Part shown: piece after piece, positions 9,110 to 17,273 of the stretch | Layout of the letters: each line of letters begins with the position of its first letter | Position numbering within the stretch: position 1 is the stretch's first letter | Origin: Oceanobacillus chungangensis | Lineage (GTDB): Bacteria; Bacillota; Bacilli; Bacillales; Amphibacillaceae | NCBI RefSeq assembly: GCF_003369565.1 | Contig: NZ_PIOD01000025.1 | Span: forward strand, 175,721 to 239,720 | Direction: 5' to 3' | Length of the DNA: 64,000 nt | Notes under the pieces: generated by a model | The model's database searches: none | Told to the model about the DNA's origin: nothing | The model's input: only the letters and a program-made list of their open reading frames with translations | Program-made: the position numbers and the translations under genes

Positions 9110-10342
9110 ATGGTAAATAAGAAAAAAGGTACAGATAATCAATTGCTGTCCTCAAATGAACAAAAAAAGCGTAGCGGGGCACTGATTGGGGCTGCCTTCT
9201 TGATGGCAACCTCCGCAGTTGGCCCAGGATTCTTAACACAAACGGCTGTGTTTACGGAATCATTGCTTGCAAGCTTTGGTTTTGTAATTTTAGTTTCAAT
9301 TATTTTGGATATTGGCGCACAAATGAATGTATGGCGCATTATTACCGTTTCTGGAAAACCAGGACAGGACATTGCTAATGCAGTCTTACCAGGACTTGGC
9401 TATGTTGTTGCTGTGTTTATTGTCATCGGTGGACTTGCCTTTAATATAGGTAATATTGGTGGTACGGGATTAGGATTAAATACTATGCTAGGAGTAGATG
9501 TTAAAATTGGTGCAGTAATATCAGCAGCGTTAGCAATTTTTATTTTTTTATCTAAGGAAGCTGGAGCTGCAATGGACCAAATCGTTAAATGGCTTGGTGG
9601 GATTTTATTAATTCTGATTGCATACGTAATGATCGTTAGCCAACCACCTGTTGGAGAAGCTGTTTTACGTACTTTTGTTCCAATTGAACTTGATATTTAC
9701 GCAATAATTGTGATTGTAGGTGGTACTGTTGGAGGATACATTACATTCTCTGGCGGACATCGACTGCTAGATGCGGGTATTACAGGCAAGGAAAGTATTC
9801 CAGAAGTAAATCGAACGTCCTTACTAGGAATTGGTGTCGCTTCTCTTGTTCGTATTATGCTCTTTTTAGCGGTATTAGGAGTTGTTTCAAAAGGAGTAAG
9901 TTTGGATCCTTCAAACCCTGCAGCAACGGTATTCCAGCATGCGGCTGGTGACATTGGTTTCCGTTTGTTTGGTTTAGTACTATGGGTTGCGGGAATAACT
10001 TCAGTAGTCGGTGCGGCCTATACTTCGGTGTCGTTTTTAAAATCATTTAGCAAGAAAATCGAAAAATATGCGAATTACTGGATTATCGGTTTTATCGTAT
10101 TTTCAACAGTAGTTTTCACATTTATTGGTAACGCAGCAGTATTACTAGTCCTTGCAGGTGCTGTTAATGGCTTAATTTTACCGTTAACGCTAGGTGCAAT
10201 GTTACTTGCAGCGAATAACAAGAAAATCATGGGAGATTACAAACACCCGATATGGTTGACAGTATTTGGTATAATTATAGTTATCATGACCGCGGTATTA
10301 GGCGTACGTAGTCTAATTCAAATGTTACCGCAGCTGTTTTAA
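9110..10342 (+). CDS. NRAMP-family permease (YcsG-like), atypical
   Basis: Integral membrane protein of 410 residues with about eleven hydrophobic helices. The overall pattern (GPGFLTQ in the first helix) places it in the NRAMP/APC superfamily. However, the DPGN metal-binding motif of helix 1 is absent (AVFTES in that position), and the MPH motif of helix 6 is replaced by an SGGH-containing segment. A true Mn/Fe transporter is therefore unlikely. It precedes pxpB-pxpA-pxpC, the same neighbourhood as ycsG in the B. subtilis ycsFGI-kipIA operon, so uptake of 5-oxoproline or a related compound is a reasonable inference. A strong AAAGGAG ribosome site precedes the ATG. Confidence 0.8.
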   Translation: MVNKKKGTDNQLLSSNEQKKRSGALIGAAFLMATSAVGPGFLTQTAVFTESLLASFGFVILVSIILDIGAQMNVWRIITVSGKPGQDIANAVLPGLGYVVAVFIVIGGLAFNIGNIGGTGLGLNTMLGVDVKIGAVISAALAIFIFLSKEAGAAMDQIVKWLGGILLILIAYVMIVSQPPVGEAVLRTFVPIELDIYAIIVIVGGTVGGYITFSGGHRLLDAGITGKESIPEVNRTSLLGIGVASLVRIMLFLAVLGVVSKGVSLDPSNPAATVFQHAAGDIGFRLFGLVLWVAGITSVVGAAYTSVSFLKSFSKKIEKYANYWIIGFIVFSTVVFTFIGNAAVLLVLAGAVNGLILPLTLGAMLLAANNKKIMGDYKHPIWLTVFGIIIVIMTAVLGVRSLIQMLPQLF

Positions 10343-10346
10343 TAAT

Positions 10347-10371
10347 AAAGGGACTGTATTACCCTTTTTTT
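10347..10371 (+). terminator. Weak terminator after the NRAMP-like gene
   Basis: AAAGGG pairs with CCCTTT across a nine-base loop, followed by more T. The stem is short, so read-through into the pxp genes is likely. Confidence 0.4.
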
Positions 10372-10399
10372 GCAGACGAGAAAGTTCACCGGGTCTCTC

Positions 10400-10555
10400 A
10401 TTGCAAACTTGCAACTTAGGTTGTCACCTACCTTGAGGCTTGGTGGCAGCCTAGTTTTAGTAGTTAAGAAAGAATAAGATATTTCTTACTACATAAGTGC
10501 AACTAAGGCTGCACCGAAAGACTTGGTTAAACCTTAGTTTGCTAATAATTTATAA
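10400..10555 (+). repeat. Dispersed hairpin repeat R2, longest copy
   Basis: Contains two related units of about 45-50 bases (10409-10459 and 10497-10545) built on GCAACT(T)AAGG ... CTTGGT ... TAGTTT. They flank a hairpin at 10460-10492 (GTAGTTAAGAAA / TTTCTTACTAC). The hairpin and one unit recur at 52685-52776, downstream of an unrelated gene, and a fragment lies at 24711-24760. It behaves as a mobile or duplicated intergenic element rather than a pxp regulator. Confidence 0.65.
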
Positions 10556-10567
10556 AGGGGGAATCAT

Positions 10568-11293
10568 ATGTTTCGAATAGATGCTTATGGCGATATGGGA
10601 TTACGGGTTCAATTAGGTAAGACGATTTCAAAAGAAACGAATGAAAAAATTCGCAGTCTGGCCCTATGCTTGGAAAAGGAGAAAATATCTGGAGTCATTG
10701 AATGGATTCCAACGTATACGGCAATTTCCATATCCTATGACCCTTATATTATTTCTTATGATAAGCTTAAAAATAGAATAGAGGATTTTCGAGAACAGAT
10801 GGTGAGTGTGAAGCTACCACCTGCAATGGTCGTTCATATTCCAGTTTGTTATGGAGGAGAGTATGGTCCAGATCTTGAGACAGTCGCAAAACATAATGGA
10901 ATAAATGTCGAAGATGTGATAAATCTCCATGCGGACGTCGATTATTTAATTTATATGATGGGCTTTACACCTGGTTTTCCATATCTGGGAGGAATGTCGG
11001 AGAAAATCGCAACACCAAGGCTAAGCAACCCTCGCCGGAAAATTCCAGTCGGCTCTGTTGGCATCGCTGGTGCACAAACAGGTGTGTATTCAATGGAAAC
11101 TCCAGGTGGCTGGCAGCTTATTGGCAGGACTCCGGTAAGATTATTCGATTCAAGCAAGCAGGAGCCGATTCTTCTGCAGGCAGGGAATTTTGTACGCTTT
11201 GTTACAATTAATGAGGCAGAATATAAGGCGATTGATGCCGAAATCAAGCAAGGGATCTATCAGCCAAAACGTGAAACTTTTCTTGTAAAGTAG
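10568..11293 (+). CDS. pxpB: 5-oxoprolinase subunit PxpB (KipI family)
   Basis: Part of the ATP-dependent PxpABC complex that opens 5-oxoproline (pyroglutamate) to glutamate in the cytosol. The 241-residue protein has the KipI-type allophanate-hydrolase subunit 1 fold. The cyclophilin-like core carries the MGFTPGFPYLGG segment (about residues 131-142) and the IPVGSVGIAGAQTGVYS segment (about 160-176). B. subtilis KipI was first described as an inhibitor of the sporulation kinase KinA. A GGGGG ribosome site precedes the ATG; pxpA follows 20 bases after the stop. Confidence 0.9.
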   Translation: MFRIDAYGDMGLRVQLGKTISKETNEKIRSLALCLEKEKISGVIEWIPTYTAISISYDPYIISYDKLKNRIEDFREQMVSVKLPPAMVVHIPVCYGGEYGPDLETVAKHNGINVEDVINLHADVDYLIYMMGFTPGFPYLGGMSEKIATPRLSNPRRKIPVGSVGIAGAQTGVYSMETPGGWQLIGRTPVRLFDSSKQEPILLQAGNFVRFVTINEAEYKAIDAEIKQGIYQPKRETFLVK

Positions 11294-11313
11294 TATTGAT
11301 AGGAGGAAACATA

Positions 11314-12081
11314 GTGGCTAATAATGTTGTCGATCTAAACAGTGATTTAGGGGAAAGCTTTGGCGCCTATAAGATGGGTCAGGATGATTTAGTGATGGAG
11401 TTTATATCATCTGCGAATATTGCTTGTGGCTATCATGCTGGTGATCACAATGTCATCAACCATACGATAAGAAAGGCGACGGAAAAAAATGTCGGTCTTG
11501 GTGCACATCCAGGTTTCCAGGACTTAAGCGGATTTGGTAGACGGAAGATGCAGGTTGACAGTGAGGAATTATATAATTTAGTTACTTACCAAATTGGGGC
11601 TGTCCAAGCCTTTGCTACGATAAATCACAATAGGCTCAATCATGTGAAACCACATGGAGCGTTATACAATATGGCTAGTAAGAATGAAGAAATGGCCCAC
11701 GCGATAGCAAGAGCTGTATACGACATTGATCCAAAGTTAATATTATTCGGACTTGCTGGTGGCGAACTAATACGGATGGGGAAAAAAGTCGGTCTGCAGG
11801 TTGCGGAAGAAGTGTTTGCTGATCGAACGTACCAGCCTGATGGATCATTGACGGCAAGAACAGAAAAAAATGCAATGATTGAGGACGCAGTTGTAGCCGT
11901 CAATCGTGTAATCCGTATGGTAACTGAAGGAAAAGTGGAAGCGGTGGATGGAACAGACATTGCAATTACTGCGGATACGATTTGTGTGCATGGCGATGAA
12001 CCAAAGTCCTTAGAGTTTGTAAAACGCCTTCGTGATGGACTAACTGAAAAGGGAATTCTAATAAAAAGAGTAGGGATCTAA
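11314..12081 (+). CDS. pxpA: 5-oxoprolinase subunit PxpA (LamB/YcsF family)
   Basis: LamB/YcsF TIM-barrel subunit of the 5-oxoprolinase complex, 255 residues. The family hallmarks are visible: DLNSDLGESFG at the N-terminus, SANIACGYHAGDH near residue 30, LGAHPGFQDL near 63 and HVKPHGALYN near 110. The GTG at 11314 is used because AGGAGG lies 7 bases upstream; the frame from 11296 would run through that ribosome site. It lies one base before pxpC. Confidence 0.92.
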   Translation: MANNVVDLNSDLGESFGAYKMGQDDLVMEFISSANIACGYHAGDHNVINHTIRKATEKNVGLGAHPGFQDLSGFGRRKMQVDSEELYNLVTYQIGAVQAFATINHNRLNHVKPHGALYNMASKNEEMAHAIARAVYDIDPKLILFGLAGGELIRMGKKVGLQVAEEVFADRTYQPDGSLTARTEKNAMIEDAVVAVNRVIRMVTEGKVEAVDGTDIAITADTICVHGDEPKSLEFVKRLRDGLTEKGILIKRVGI

Positions 12082-12082
12082 A

Positions 12083-13039
12083 GTGGGAAATTATATATTT
12101 GAAGTAGTGAAGCCAGGTCTAACAACGACTATACAGGATCTCGGCAGAACGGGTTATCAACAATACGGAGTTGTTGTCGCAGGGGCGATGGATGCCTTTG
12201 CGCTGCAAGTCGGTAATCTGCTTGTTGGGAATAAGCGTGGGGAAGCTGGTATCGAAGTTGTTATTATGGGTCCAACATTAAAGGTGTTGACGAATACGGT
12301 AATTGCGATTTGCGGCGCAGATCTTTCTCCTAAGCTCGATGGCGAATCAGTAACGTTGTGGAAATCATTCGCTGTAAAATCAGGGCAAACCTTAACATTT
12401 GGCAAACCTTTAAATGGTGCTTATGCATATATTGCTGTTGCAGGTGGAATCGAAACGCCGATGATTATGGAGAGTAAGTCCACCTATACGAAGGCAGAGC
12501 TTGGTGGTATTGAAGGGCGTAATTTACAAAAGGGTGACCAAATTCCAATTGGTGTTCCAAGTACAACAGTCAAAGCGGGGATAGGATTACCGATAAGACA
12601 AATTCCAGATTATCGTTCTGGCAGAAAAATACGAGTGATTTTAGGACCAGATCATAATGCATTTAATAGTGAAAGTATCGATCGATTTCTTTCAGAGAAT
12701 TATAAGTTAACATCGCAATCGGACAGGATGGGCTCTCGACTGGAAGGACCAAGTCTTTCTTTGTTAAAGGGTGCTGATATTATTTCCGATGCTATTTTTC
12801 CCGGGACGATTCAAGTACCGGCAAATGGACAACCAATTATTCTCCTTGCAGATCGACAAACAACAGGTGGCTACACGAGAATTGCTACTGTAATAACAGT
12901 TGATTTGCCATATGTTGCACAAATGCTACCAGGGAATGAATTAGCGTTTGAAGCAATAAGTGTGGAAAAAGCACAACGGCTTTATGTTGAGCAGGAGTTA
13001 TTACTGCAGACATTGAGTGTGGCGGCTGGGGTTTATTAA
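12083..13039 (+). CDS. pxpC: 5-oxoprolinase subunit PxpC (KipA family)
   Basis: Biotin-independent, carboxyltransferase-like subunit (KipA, allophanate hydrolase subunit 2 fold) of 318 residues. Typical segments are TTIQDLGRTGYQQYGV near 13-28, the AMDAFA segment, SDRMGSRLEG near 212 and the late QTTGGYTRIA. The start is GTG one base after the pxpA stop. It is followed by an unstructured 127-base gap and a strong terminator, so it is the last gene of the cluster. Confidence 0.9.
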   Translation: MGNYIFEVVKPGLTTTIQDLGRTGYQQYGVVVAGAMDAFALQVGNLLVGNKRGEAGIEVVIMGPTLKVLTNTVIAICGADLSPKLDGESVTLWKSFAVKSGQTLTFGKPLNGAYAYIAVAGGIETPMIMESKSTYTKAELGGIEGRNLQKGDQIPIGVPSTTVKAGIGLPIRQIPDYRSGRKIRVILGPDHNAFNSESIDRFLSENYKLTSQSDRMGSRLEGPSLSLLKGADIISDAIFPGTIQVPANGQPIILLADRQTTGGYTRIATVITVDLPYVAQMLPGNELAFEAISVEKAQRLYVEQELLLQTLSVAAGVY

Positions 13040-13166
13040 TTGCACTAGAATAATCGATTATAAACAAAATAATTGAGGAAGTGACAACAGGAACTTTTTG
13101 CACATGTATGATACACACGATGAGAATTACGCGGTGATATAAGATTTGAACTTGAGAAGGAAAAAT

Positions 13167-13206
13167 AAAATCCCGTTCACTTTTAATAGTGAACGGGATT
13201 TTTTGC
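13167..13206 (+). terminator. Strong terminator after the pxp operon
   Basis: AAAATCCCGTTCACT pairs perfectly with the sequence ending at 13203, with a short loop and a T run. Confidence 0.92.
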
Positions 13207-13311
13207 AGTTTAGGCATTTTTGTTTATATTTAGCGTATTAAAGAAGGAATAAGACCTACAGATGAAGAATTATGTAGAATAATGATTATAAAGGATTGGA
13301 GTGGAAGAAAT

Positions 13312-14214
13312 ATGACTATTATCGATATTTGGACAGGAGAATCCAGTGATCCATTCAAATTGAAACCGATTAGTCCAGCTAAAATCAAAGAGGTAGAGTT
13401 AGTTCTGGGCGTGGAATTGCCAGAAGTTTATAAACAATTAATAGTAAAACAAAATGGCGGCTATATCATCTATAATTCCTATCCAACTAAAAAACCAACA
13501 GCTTGGGCAGAAGATTATATTCAATTTGATTACATACTAGGGATTGGAAATGAAGAAGGTATTTTAGATAGTGAAATGTTAATTGAGGAATGGGATCTGC
13601 CTAAAGGATTAATCCTTATTAATGGTGATGGTCATACTTGGGTGGCATTAGATTATCGAAAGAAAAAAAAGAACCCTCCAGTAATCTATTTCAATACGGA
13701 AGAGAATACTTCTTTTAAGCTAGCAAAGAACTTCGAGGTATTTCTTTCAAAGTTATATATTGGGACAGATGAGGCAGAGGCTGAATTAGAGGAATGGACA
13801 AATGAAGAAGCAGAAGAAATATTTAAAGGATCGGATGAGGACCTGATCAGCAGTGTAATTATTAGTCTGCAATCGAATGGTGATTTGGATTGGGTTGTAA
13901 GCAAATTAAAATCTTTAGCAACGCATAAAAGCAATTTAGTAAGGGAAACGGCTGTTGCCGTACTAGGAACTGTATTAGGTAATTTTCCTGATAATGAAGA
14001 ATGGCTAATGAAGCAGTTAGAAGAATTTTCTAGACATGAGAATGATTTAATTAGGAGAGAAACTGCAGAGGCGATGTTAAATCATGTGATGAATGGTCCA
14101 AAAGAAGAATTCGTATCTAGATACAACAATATTATTGATATATTAGTATTAGATAGAGATGAAGATGTTAGGGAATTAGCTAAACATGCGAAAGAAGAGA
14201 TAGATGTTAGATAG
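13312..14214 (+). CDS. SMI1/KNR4 (SUKH) domain protein with HEAT-like C-terminus
   Basis: Protein of 300 residues. Residues ~15-150 match the SUKH superfamily (IKEVELVLGVELPEVYKQL, then NGGYIIYNSYP, then LILINGDGHTWVALDYR). From about 170 to the end there are short helical HEAT-like repeats (VRETAVAVLG, IRRETAEAML, VRELAKHAKEE). SUKH proteins are commonly immunity proteins against polymorphic nuclease or LXG toxins; others are housekeeping adaptors. No toxin gene lies nearby. The ATG at 13312 is preferred over one at 13282 because the GGAG lies between them. Confidence 0.8.
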   Translation: MTIIDIWTGESSDPFKLKPISPAKIKEVELVLGVELPEVYKQLIVKQNGGYIIYNSYPTKKPTAWAEDYIQFDYILGIGNEEGILDSEMLIEEWDLPKGLILINGDGHTWVALDYRKKKKNPPVIYFNTEENTSFKLAKNFEVFLSKLYIGTDEAEAELEEWTNEEAEEIFKGSDEDLISSVIISLQSNGDLDWVVSKLKSLATHKSNLVRETAVAVLGTVLGNFPDNEEWLMKQLEEFSRHENDLIRRETAEAMLNHVMNGPKEEFVSRYNNIIDILVLDRDEDVRELAKHAKEEIDVR

Positions 14215-14266
14215 GGAAGGTATGAGTATTTAGTTTGGATAAGAGGCCGAAACAAAGCTGATTGAA

Positions 14267-14352
14267 TGCAACGCATTGTAATTAAAGGAATAGATTTCCC
14301 TGATGTCGAATGAATATAATTAGAAGAAATCAATGAAGCATGTATTCTATAG
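14267..14352 (+). pseudogene. Possible decayed barstar-like fragment
   Basis: From an ATG at 14267 the frame reads MQRIVIKGIDFPDVE, a stop, one codon, a second stop, then LEEINEACIL and a further stop. The pattern (beta strand, IDGxxF-like turn, then a helix with EEIN) resembles the start of barstar-type RNase inhibitors. This is a weak, short match, but it fits between a SUKH and a SEC-C gene. Confidence 0.22.
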
Positions 14353-14395
14353 ATGAAGTATTTCCTCATCCTTAGTTAAAGAAGGAGGAGCAAAT

Positions 14396-15346
14396 GTGAA
14401 AATTGGGAGAAATGAACCTTGTCCTTGTGGAAGTGGCAAAAAGTATAAAAAATGTTGTTTAAACAATCAAATTGTAGTTCAAGAAGTAAAAACACAAACT
14501 ACCAGCAAGATGCGGACGGTAGAAGACGTAGAGCAAATGGAAACAGAAACTATTATTAAATTACTTCAGGAATTTGGCTTACCAGTAAGTAAAGATTTTT
14601 TTATTTCCGAAATAGAGGATTTTTCATCTGTAAAAGAAATACTTCAATTATGGAACGAAGATCATTATCTAGATATTAGTAATTCCATAATCGGTTTTAT
14701 CTTACCAGCAATCAAAGAATTAGCGAAACGATTAGCTCCAGATTACCTGCTCCTTGAGCATTTGGAGGATTGGATAAATGAAGGGTATATTTTTGCAGAA
14801 GCGAATGATAATACTCATGCATCCTTTGTATGGTGGAAAGTGTGGAAGTATTTGCCCGAGTGGATAGGGGATAGAACCATTACTTCGATTGGTGAGTTGG
14901 ACAAAATAACTAGCTCTTCCATGAGTAATTCATTTTCCAATTGGGTGAAAGACTTCGAGTTACAGCTTGCTGGTGCGAGGATATCAGATGGTCTGTTTAT
15001 TCATATTAGGCTTATCTATTCGGAGGAATTCCTTGAGCTATTCCCAGACTCAGATGAAACGATCATAGCGAATATGACCTTGGCAAAGGGTGAATCTTTA
15101 ATTGACTTAGGTAAAATAAATGAAGCGGATGATGTATTTAGAGAATATGTGAATAATCATCCTAATAATTCATGGACGTATATTCATTGGGGGGATCTGT
15201 ACAATCCTGAGCTGCGTTCAAAAGCAGTTGATAAAGATAGAGCAATTACATTGTATCGAGATGCTATTAGATTAGCAACAAATGCAATGGATCGTGACGT
15301 TGCTGCAAAACGTTTGTACGTATTAGAAAGTGCTGTACCATCATGA
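14396..15346 (+). CDS. SEC-C motif protein with TPR-like C-terminus
   Basis: The protein has 316 residues. It opens with a textbook SEC-C zinc motif, IGRNEPCPCGSGKKYKKCC (residues 2-20; ligands CxCx8CC). The middle is helical and unrecognised, and the last ~90 residues look like tetratricopeptide repeats (IDLGKINEADDVFREYVNN). SEC-C motifs mediate protein or nucleic-acid contacts and occur in many unrelated proteins, so the function is unknown. The GTG start follows an AAGGAGGAG site by 5-6 bases. The stop codon directly adjoins repeat array B. Confidence 0.8.
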   Translation: MKIGRNEPCPCGSGKKYKKCCLNNQIVVQEVKTQTTSKMRTVEDVEQMETETIIKLLQEFGLPVSKDFFISEIEDFSSVKEILQLWNEDHYLDISNSIIGFILPAIKELAKRLAPDYLLLEHLEDWINEGYIFAEANDNTHASFVWWKVWKYLPEWIGDRTITSIGELDKITSSSMSNSFSNWVKDFELQLAGARISDGLFIHIRLIYSEEFLELFPDSDETIIANMTLAKGESLIDLGKINEADDVFREYVNNHPNNSWTYIHWGDLYNPELRSKAVDKDRAITLYRDAIRLATNAMDRDVAAKRLYVLESAVPS

Positions 15347-15535
15347 CTCCAACTCGACCACGAGGCGCTCCACTAATGGGATATGGGCTCCGAACTAAAA
15401 CTGGAACACTCCAAATTTGAAATTAACGTTCCAACTCGTATATAAAGCGCTCCAATCAAGGTCTTGAGCGCTCCCTATCAGGAGTGAAATCTCCATCCCA
15501 TTCCATCCAGCGAGCGCTTTTTATGCCTGCAATTG
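15347..15535 (+). repeat. Degenerate ~20.5-bp phased repeat array B (clearest copy)
   Basis: A (GCG)CTCC(A) core starts its CTCC at 15347, 15368, 15388, 15409, 15429 (TTCC), 15450, 15471 and 15491, with a last related GCGCTT near 15514. Spacings are 21, 20, 21, 20, 21, 21 and 20. Bases between cores are not conserved. The array starts at the base after the SEC-C gene stop codon and ends just short of the convergent glycerate kinase stop codon, so it fills the whole convergent gap. Confidence 0.75.
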
Positions 15536-15540
15536 CACAA

Positions 15541-16725
15541 TCATTTACTGACATCATTTGACAAAACTTGGGAAGTGGTGACAGGCGAATGGAGTGTTTT
15601 TGCACCCCAAGCTCGCACAACTTGTTCAGCACTTAGCTCTAATAGTTCTACCGCATCTTCCATCGATTCTTCTAAGGTCATCGGTTTATTCGTAATGCTG
15701 TGTACACTTATAACACCATAATCATGGAGTACATCTATCCCTTGTCCAACAGAACCAGCAATAATTATCGTAGGTACACCTGCCAGCTTAGCTGCTTCCG
15801 CAACGCCAAGGGGGGTTTTTCCAGATGCTGTTTGGCTGTCAACTTTCCCCTCTCCTGTAATTACTAAATCTGCGTCTTCCAAAAAGCTGTTAAACTTACT
15901 ATACTCAAGAACAACATCGATTCCTCGTTTCATTTCACCTGGGAAAAATGCTTGAAAGGCTCCACCGATTCCTCCTGCAGCACCTGCACCAGGGAGATTA
16001 TGGAGATAAACACCAGTTACCTTAGCAACCTCGTTCGCCCAGTGCGTAAGGTTACGATCGAGCAAACGGACTATTTCAGGAGATGCGCCCTTTTGAGGTG
16101 CGAAGACATGTGAAGCGCCCTTGGCACCAACGAGTGGATTTTTTACATCAGATGCAATTAGAAAATGACTTCCTTTAATCCTTGGGTCGAAATCCCTTGT
16201 ATCAATCCTGTCTACTTTATTTAGCTCGCCACCACCATAGCCAATTGCATTTCCATTTGCATCAAGGACATTTAAGCCCAGTGCTTGAAGCATTCCCACT
16301 CCACCGTCATTCGTCGCAGACCCACCGATTGCAAGAATAAATGAAGTATACCCGTCATCTAGTGCTTGTTTAATCAACTGTCCTGTACCAAATGTTGTTG
16401 CATCCAAGGGTGCAAGCTTCCCCATTGGAACAAGGTCAAGGCCTGACGCAGTTGCCATCTCGATGACACATGTTTTTTTATCGCCTAATATTCCGTATTT
16501 CGCTGTGATTTCATTTCCAATTGGGCCAACAACGGATACATTTCTAGTTGTACCATTTGTCGCAGCTACTAGTATGTCCATTGTTCCTTCGCCGCCATCA
16601 CCTACAGGAAGGAGAACCGTATCAGCATTAGGAAATGCACGTTTTATCCCGTGATTAATTGCCTTGGCCACTTCAACTGCATTCAAACTACCTTTAAAAG
16701 AATCTGGAGCAATAATAATTTTCAT
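15541..16725 (-). CDS. glxK: Glycerate kinase
   Basis: Cytosolic kinase (GarK/GlxK family) that phosphorylates glycerate at the end of the glyoxylate/glucarate degradation routes. The protein has 394 residues, a little over the usual ~380. The family signatures MKIIIAPDSFKGSL at the start, LPVGDGGEGT near 40, GIGGSATNDGG-like AIGGSATNDGGVGM near 130 and DLVITGEGKVDSQT near 285 are present. The ATG at 16725 has AAAGGAG 10 bases upstream; the longer frame from 16881 is discarded. A consensus cre site lies 14 bases upstream of the start. Confidence 0.9.
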   Translation of the reverse strand: MKIIIAPDSFKGSLNAVEVAKAINHGIKRAFPNADTVLLPVGDGGEGTMDILVAATNGTTRNVSVVGPIGNEITAKYGILGDKKTCVIEMATASGLDLVPMGKLAPLDATTFGTGQLIKQALDDGYTSFILAIGGSATNDGGVGMLQALGLNVLDANGNAIGYGGGELNKVDRIDTRDFDPRIKGSHFLIASDVKNPLVGAKGASHVFAPQKGASPEIVRLLDRNLTHWANEVAKVTGVYLHNLPGAGAAGGIGGAFQAFFPGEMKRGIDVVLEYSKFNSFLEDADLVITGEGKVDSQTASGKTPLGVAEAAKLAGVPTIIIAGSVGQGIDVLHDYGVISVHSITNKPMTLEESMEDAVELLELSAEQVVRAWGAKTLHSPVTTSQVLSNDVSK

Positions 16726-16738
16726 CAAAACAACTCCT

Positions 16739-16753
16739 TTGGAAACGATATCA
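16739..16753 (-). promoter_or_regulatory. Consensus cre (CcpA) site before glycerate kinase
   Basis: TTGGAAACGATATCA matches every defined position of the B. subtilis cre consensus WTGNAANCGNWNNCW. It sits 14-28 bases upstream of the start codon, where CcpA would block initiation or elongation, so glucose repression is expected. Confidence 0.7.
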
Positions 16754-17273
16754 ATAATATTTATTAAATTATACGAATCTTGAAGACATTTGTATATAAC
16801 TATATCATAAATGTGTAGTGTGGAAATTCTGTCTATTTTGTAAAAAGTAACTAAAGAGGTTGTTGCTTGTACAGGATTCAATCAATTGTACCTAGACTGT
16901 GCCTCGCTTTAAAAATTTGTGATCCAAATCATGATTCATATCTTTTAGTCAGTTAGAAATAAAAGCATTGGTTCACTAGCTTGATGAAGAGGGCGAGTCG
17001 TTTTGCTGAGAGAGTGCTGAAGAGCGCAGATGCGAATAAGGTGAAAATACTAGAATCGTTTTTCGAATATCCAAAAAACAGCTGATACTTTTTTCCTTCA
17101 CCGAAATACACTAATTTATCGGCTGAATAAAATCATAGAAGATACAGGTACCCTAAAAATCAATCTATTCTTAACATAATTTTAGGCTCAAGTGTAGTAA
17201 CATAATGATAGAGGGTTAACCAATGATTTTATATAAAAGTAAAGTTAATCATCAATTAGATGGAGGGTTTGGG
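16754..17273. other. Intergenic region between glycerate kinase and galU
   Basis: About 520 bases between divergent genes. I see no coding frame, strong hairpin or repeat of the families found elsewhere. Promoters for both genes must lie here, but none is close to consensus. Confidence 0.4.

Noticed and set aside
10400-10555. Riboswitch controlling pxpB
   Set aside because: The same hairpin and unit occur at 52685, at the 3' end of an unrelated gene with no gene closely downstream on the plus strand, so a dispersed repeat explains it better.
15347-15535. Possible CRISPR array
   Set aside because: Only four to eight bases recur, the period is 20-21 bp, there is no 24-37-base repeat with unique spacers, and no cas genes are present.
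15533-15721. Plus-strand open frame opposite glycerate kinase
   Set aside because: Antisense shadow of the conserved C-terminus of the kinase.
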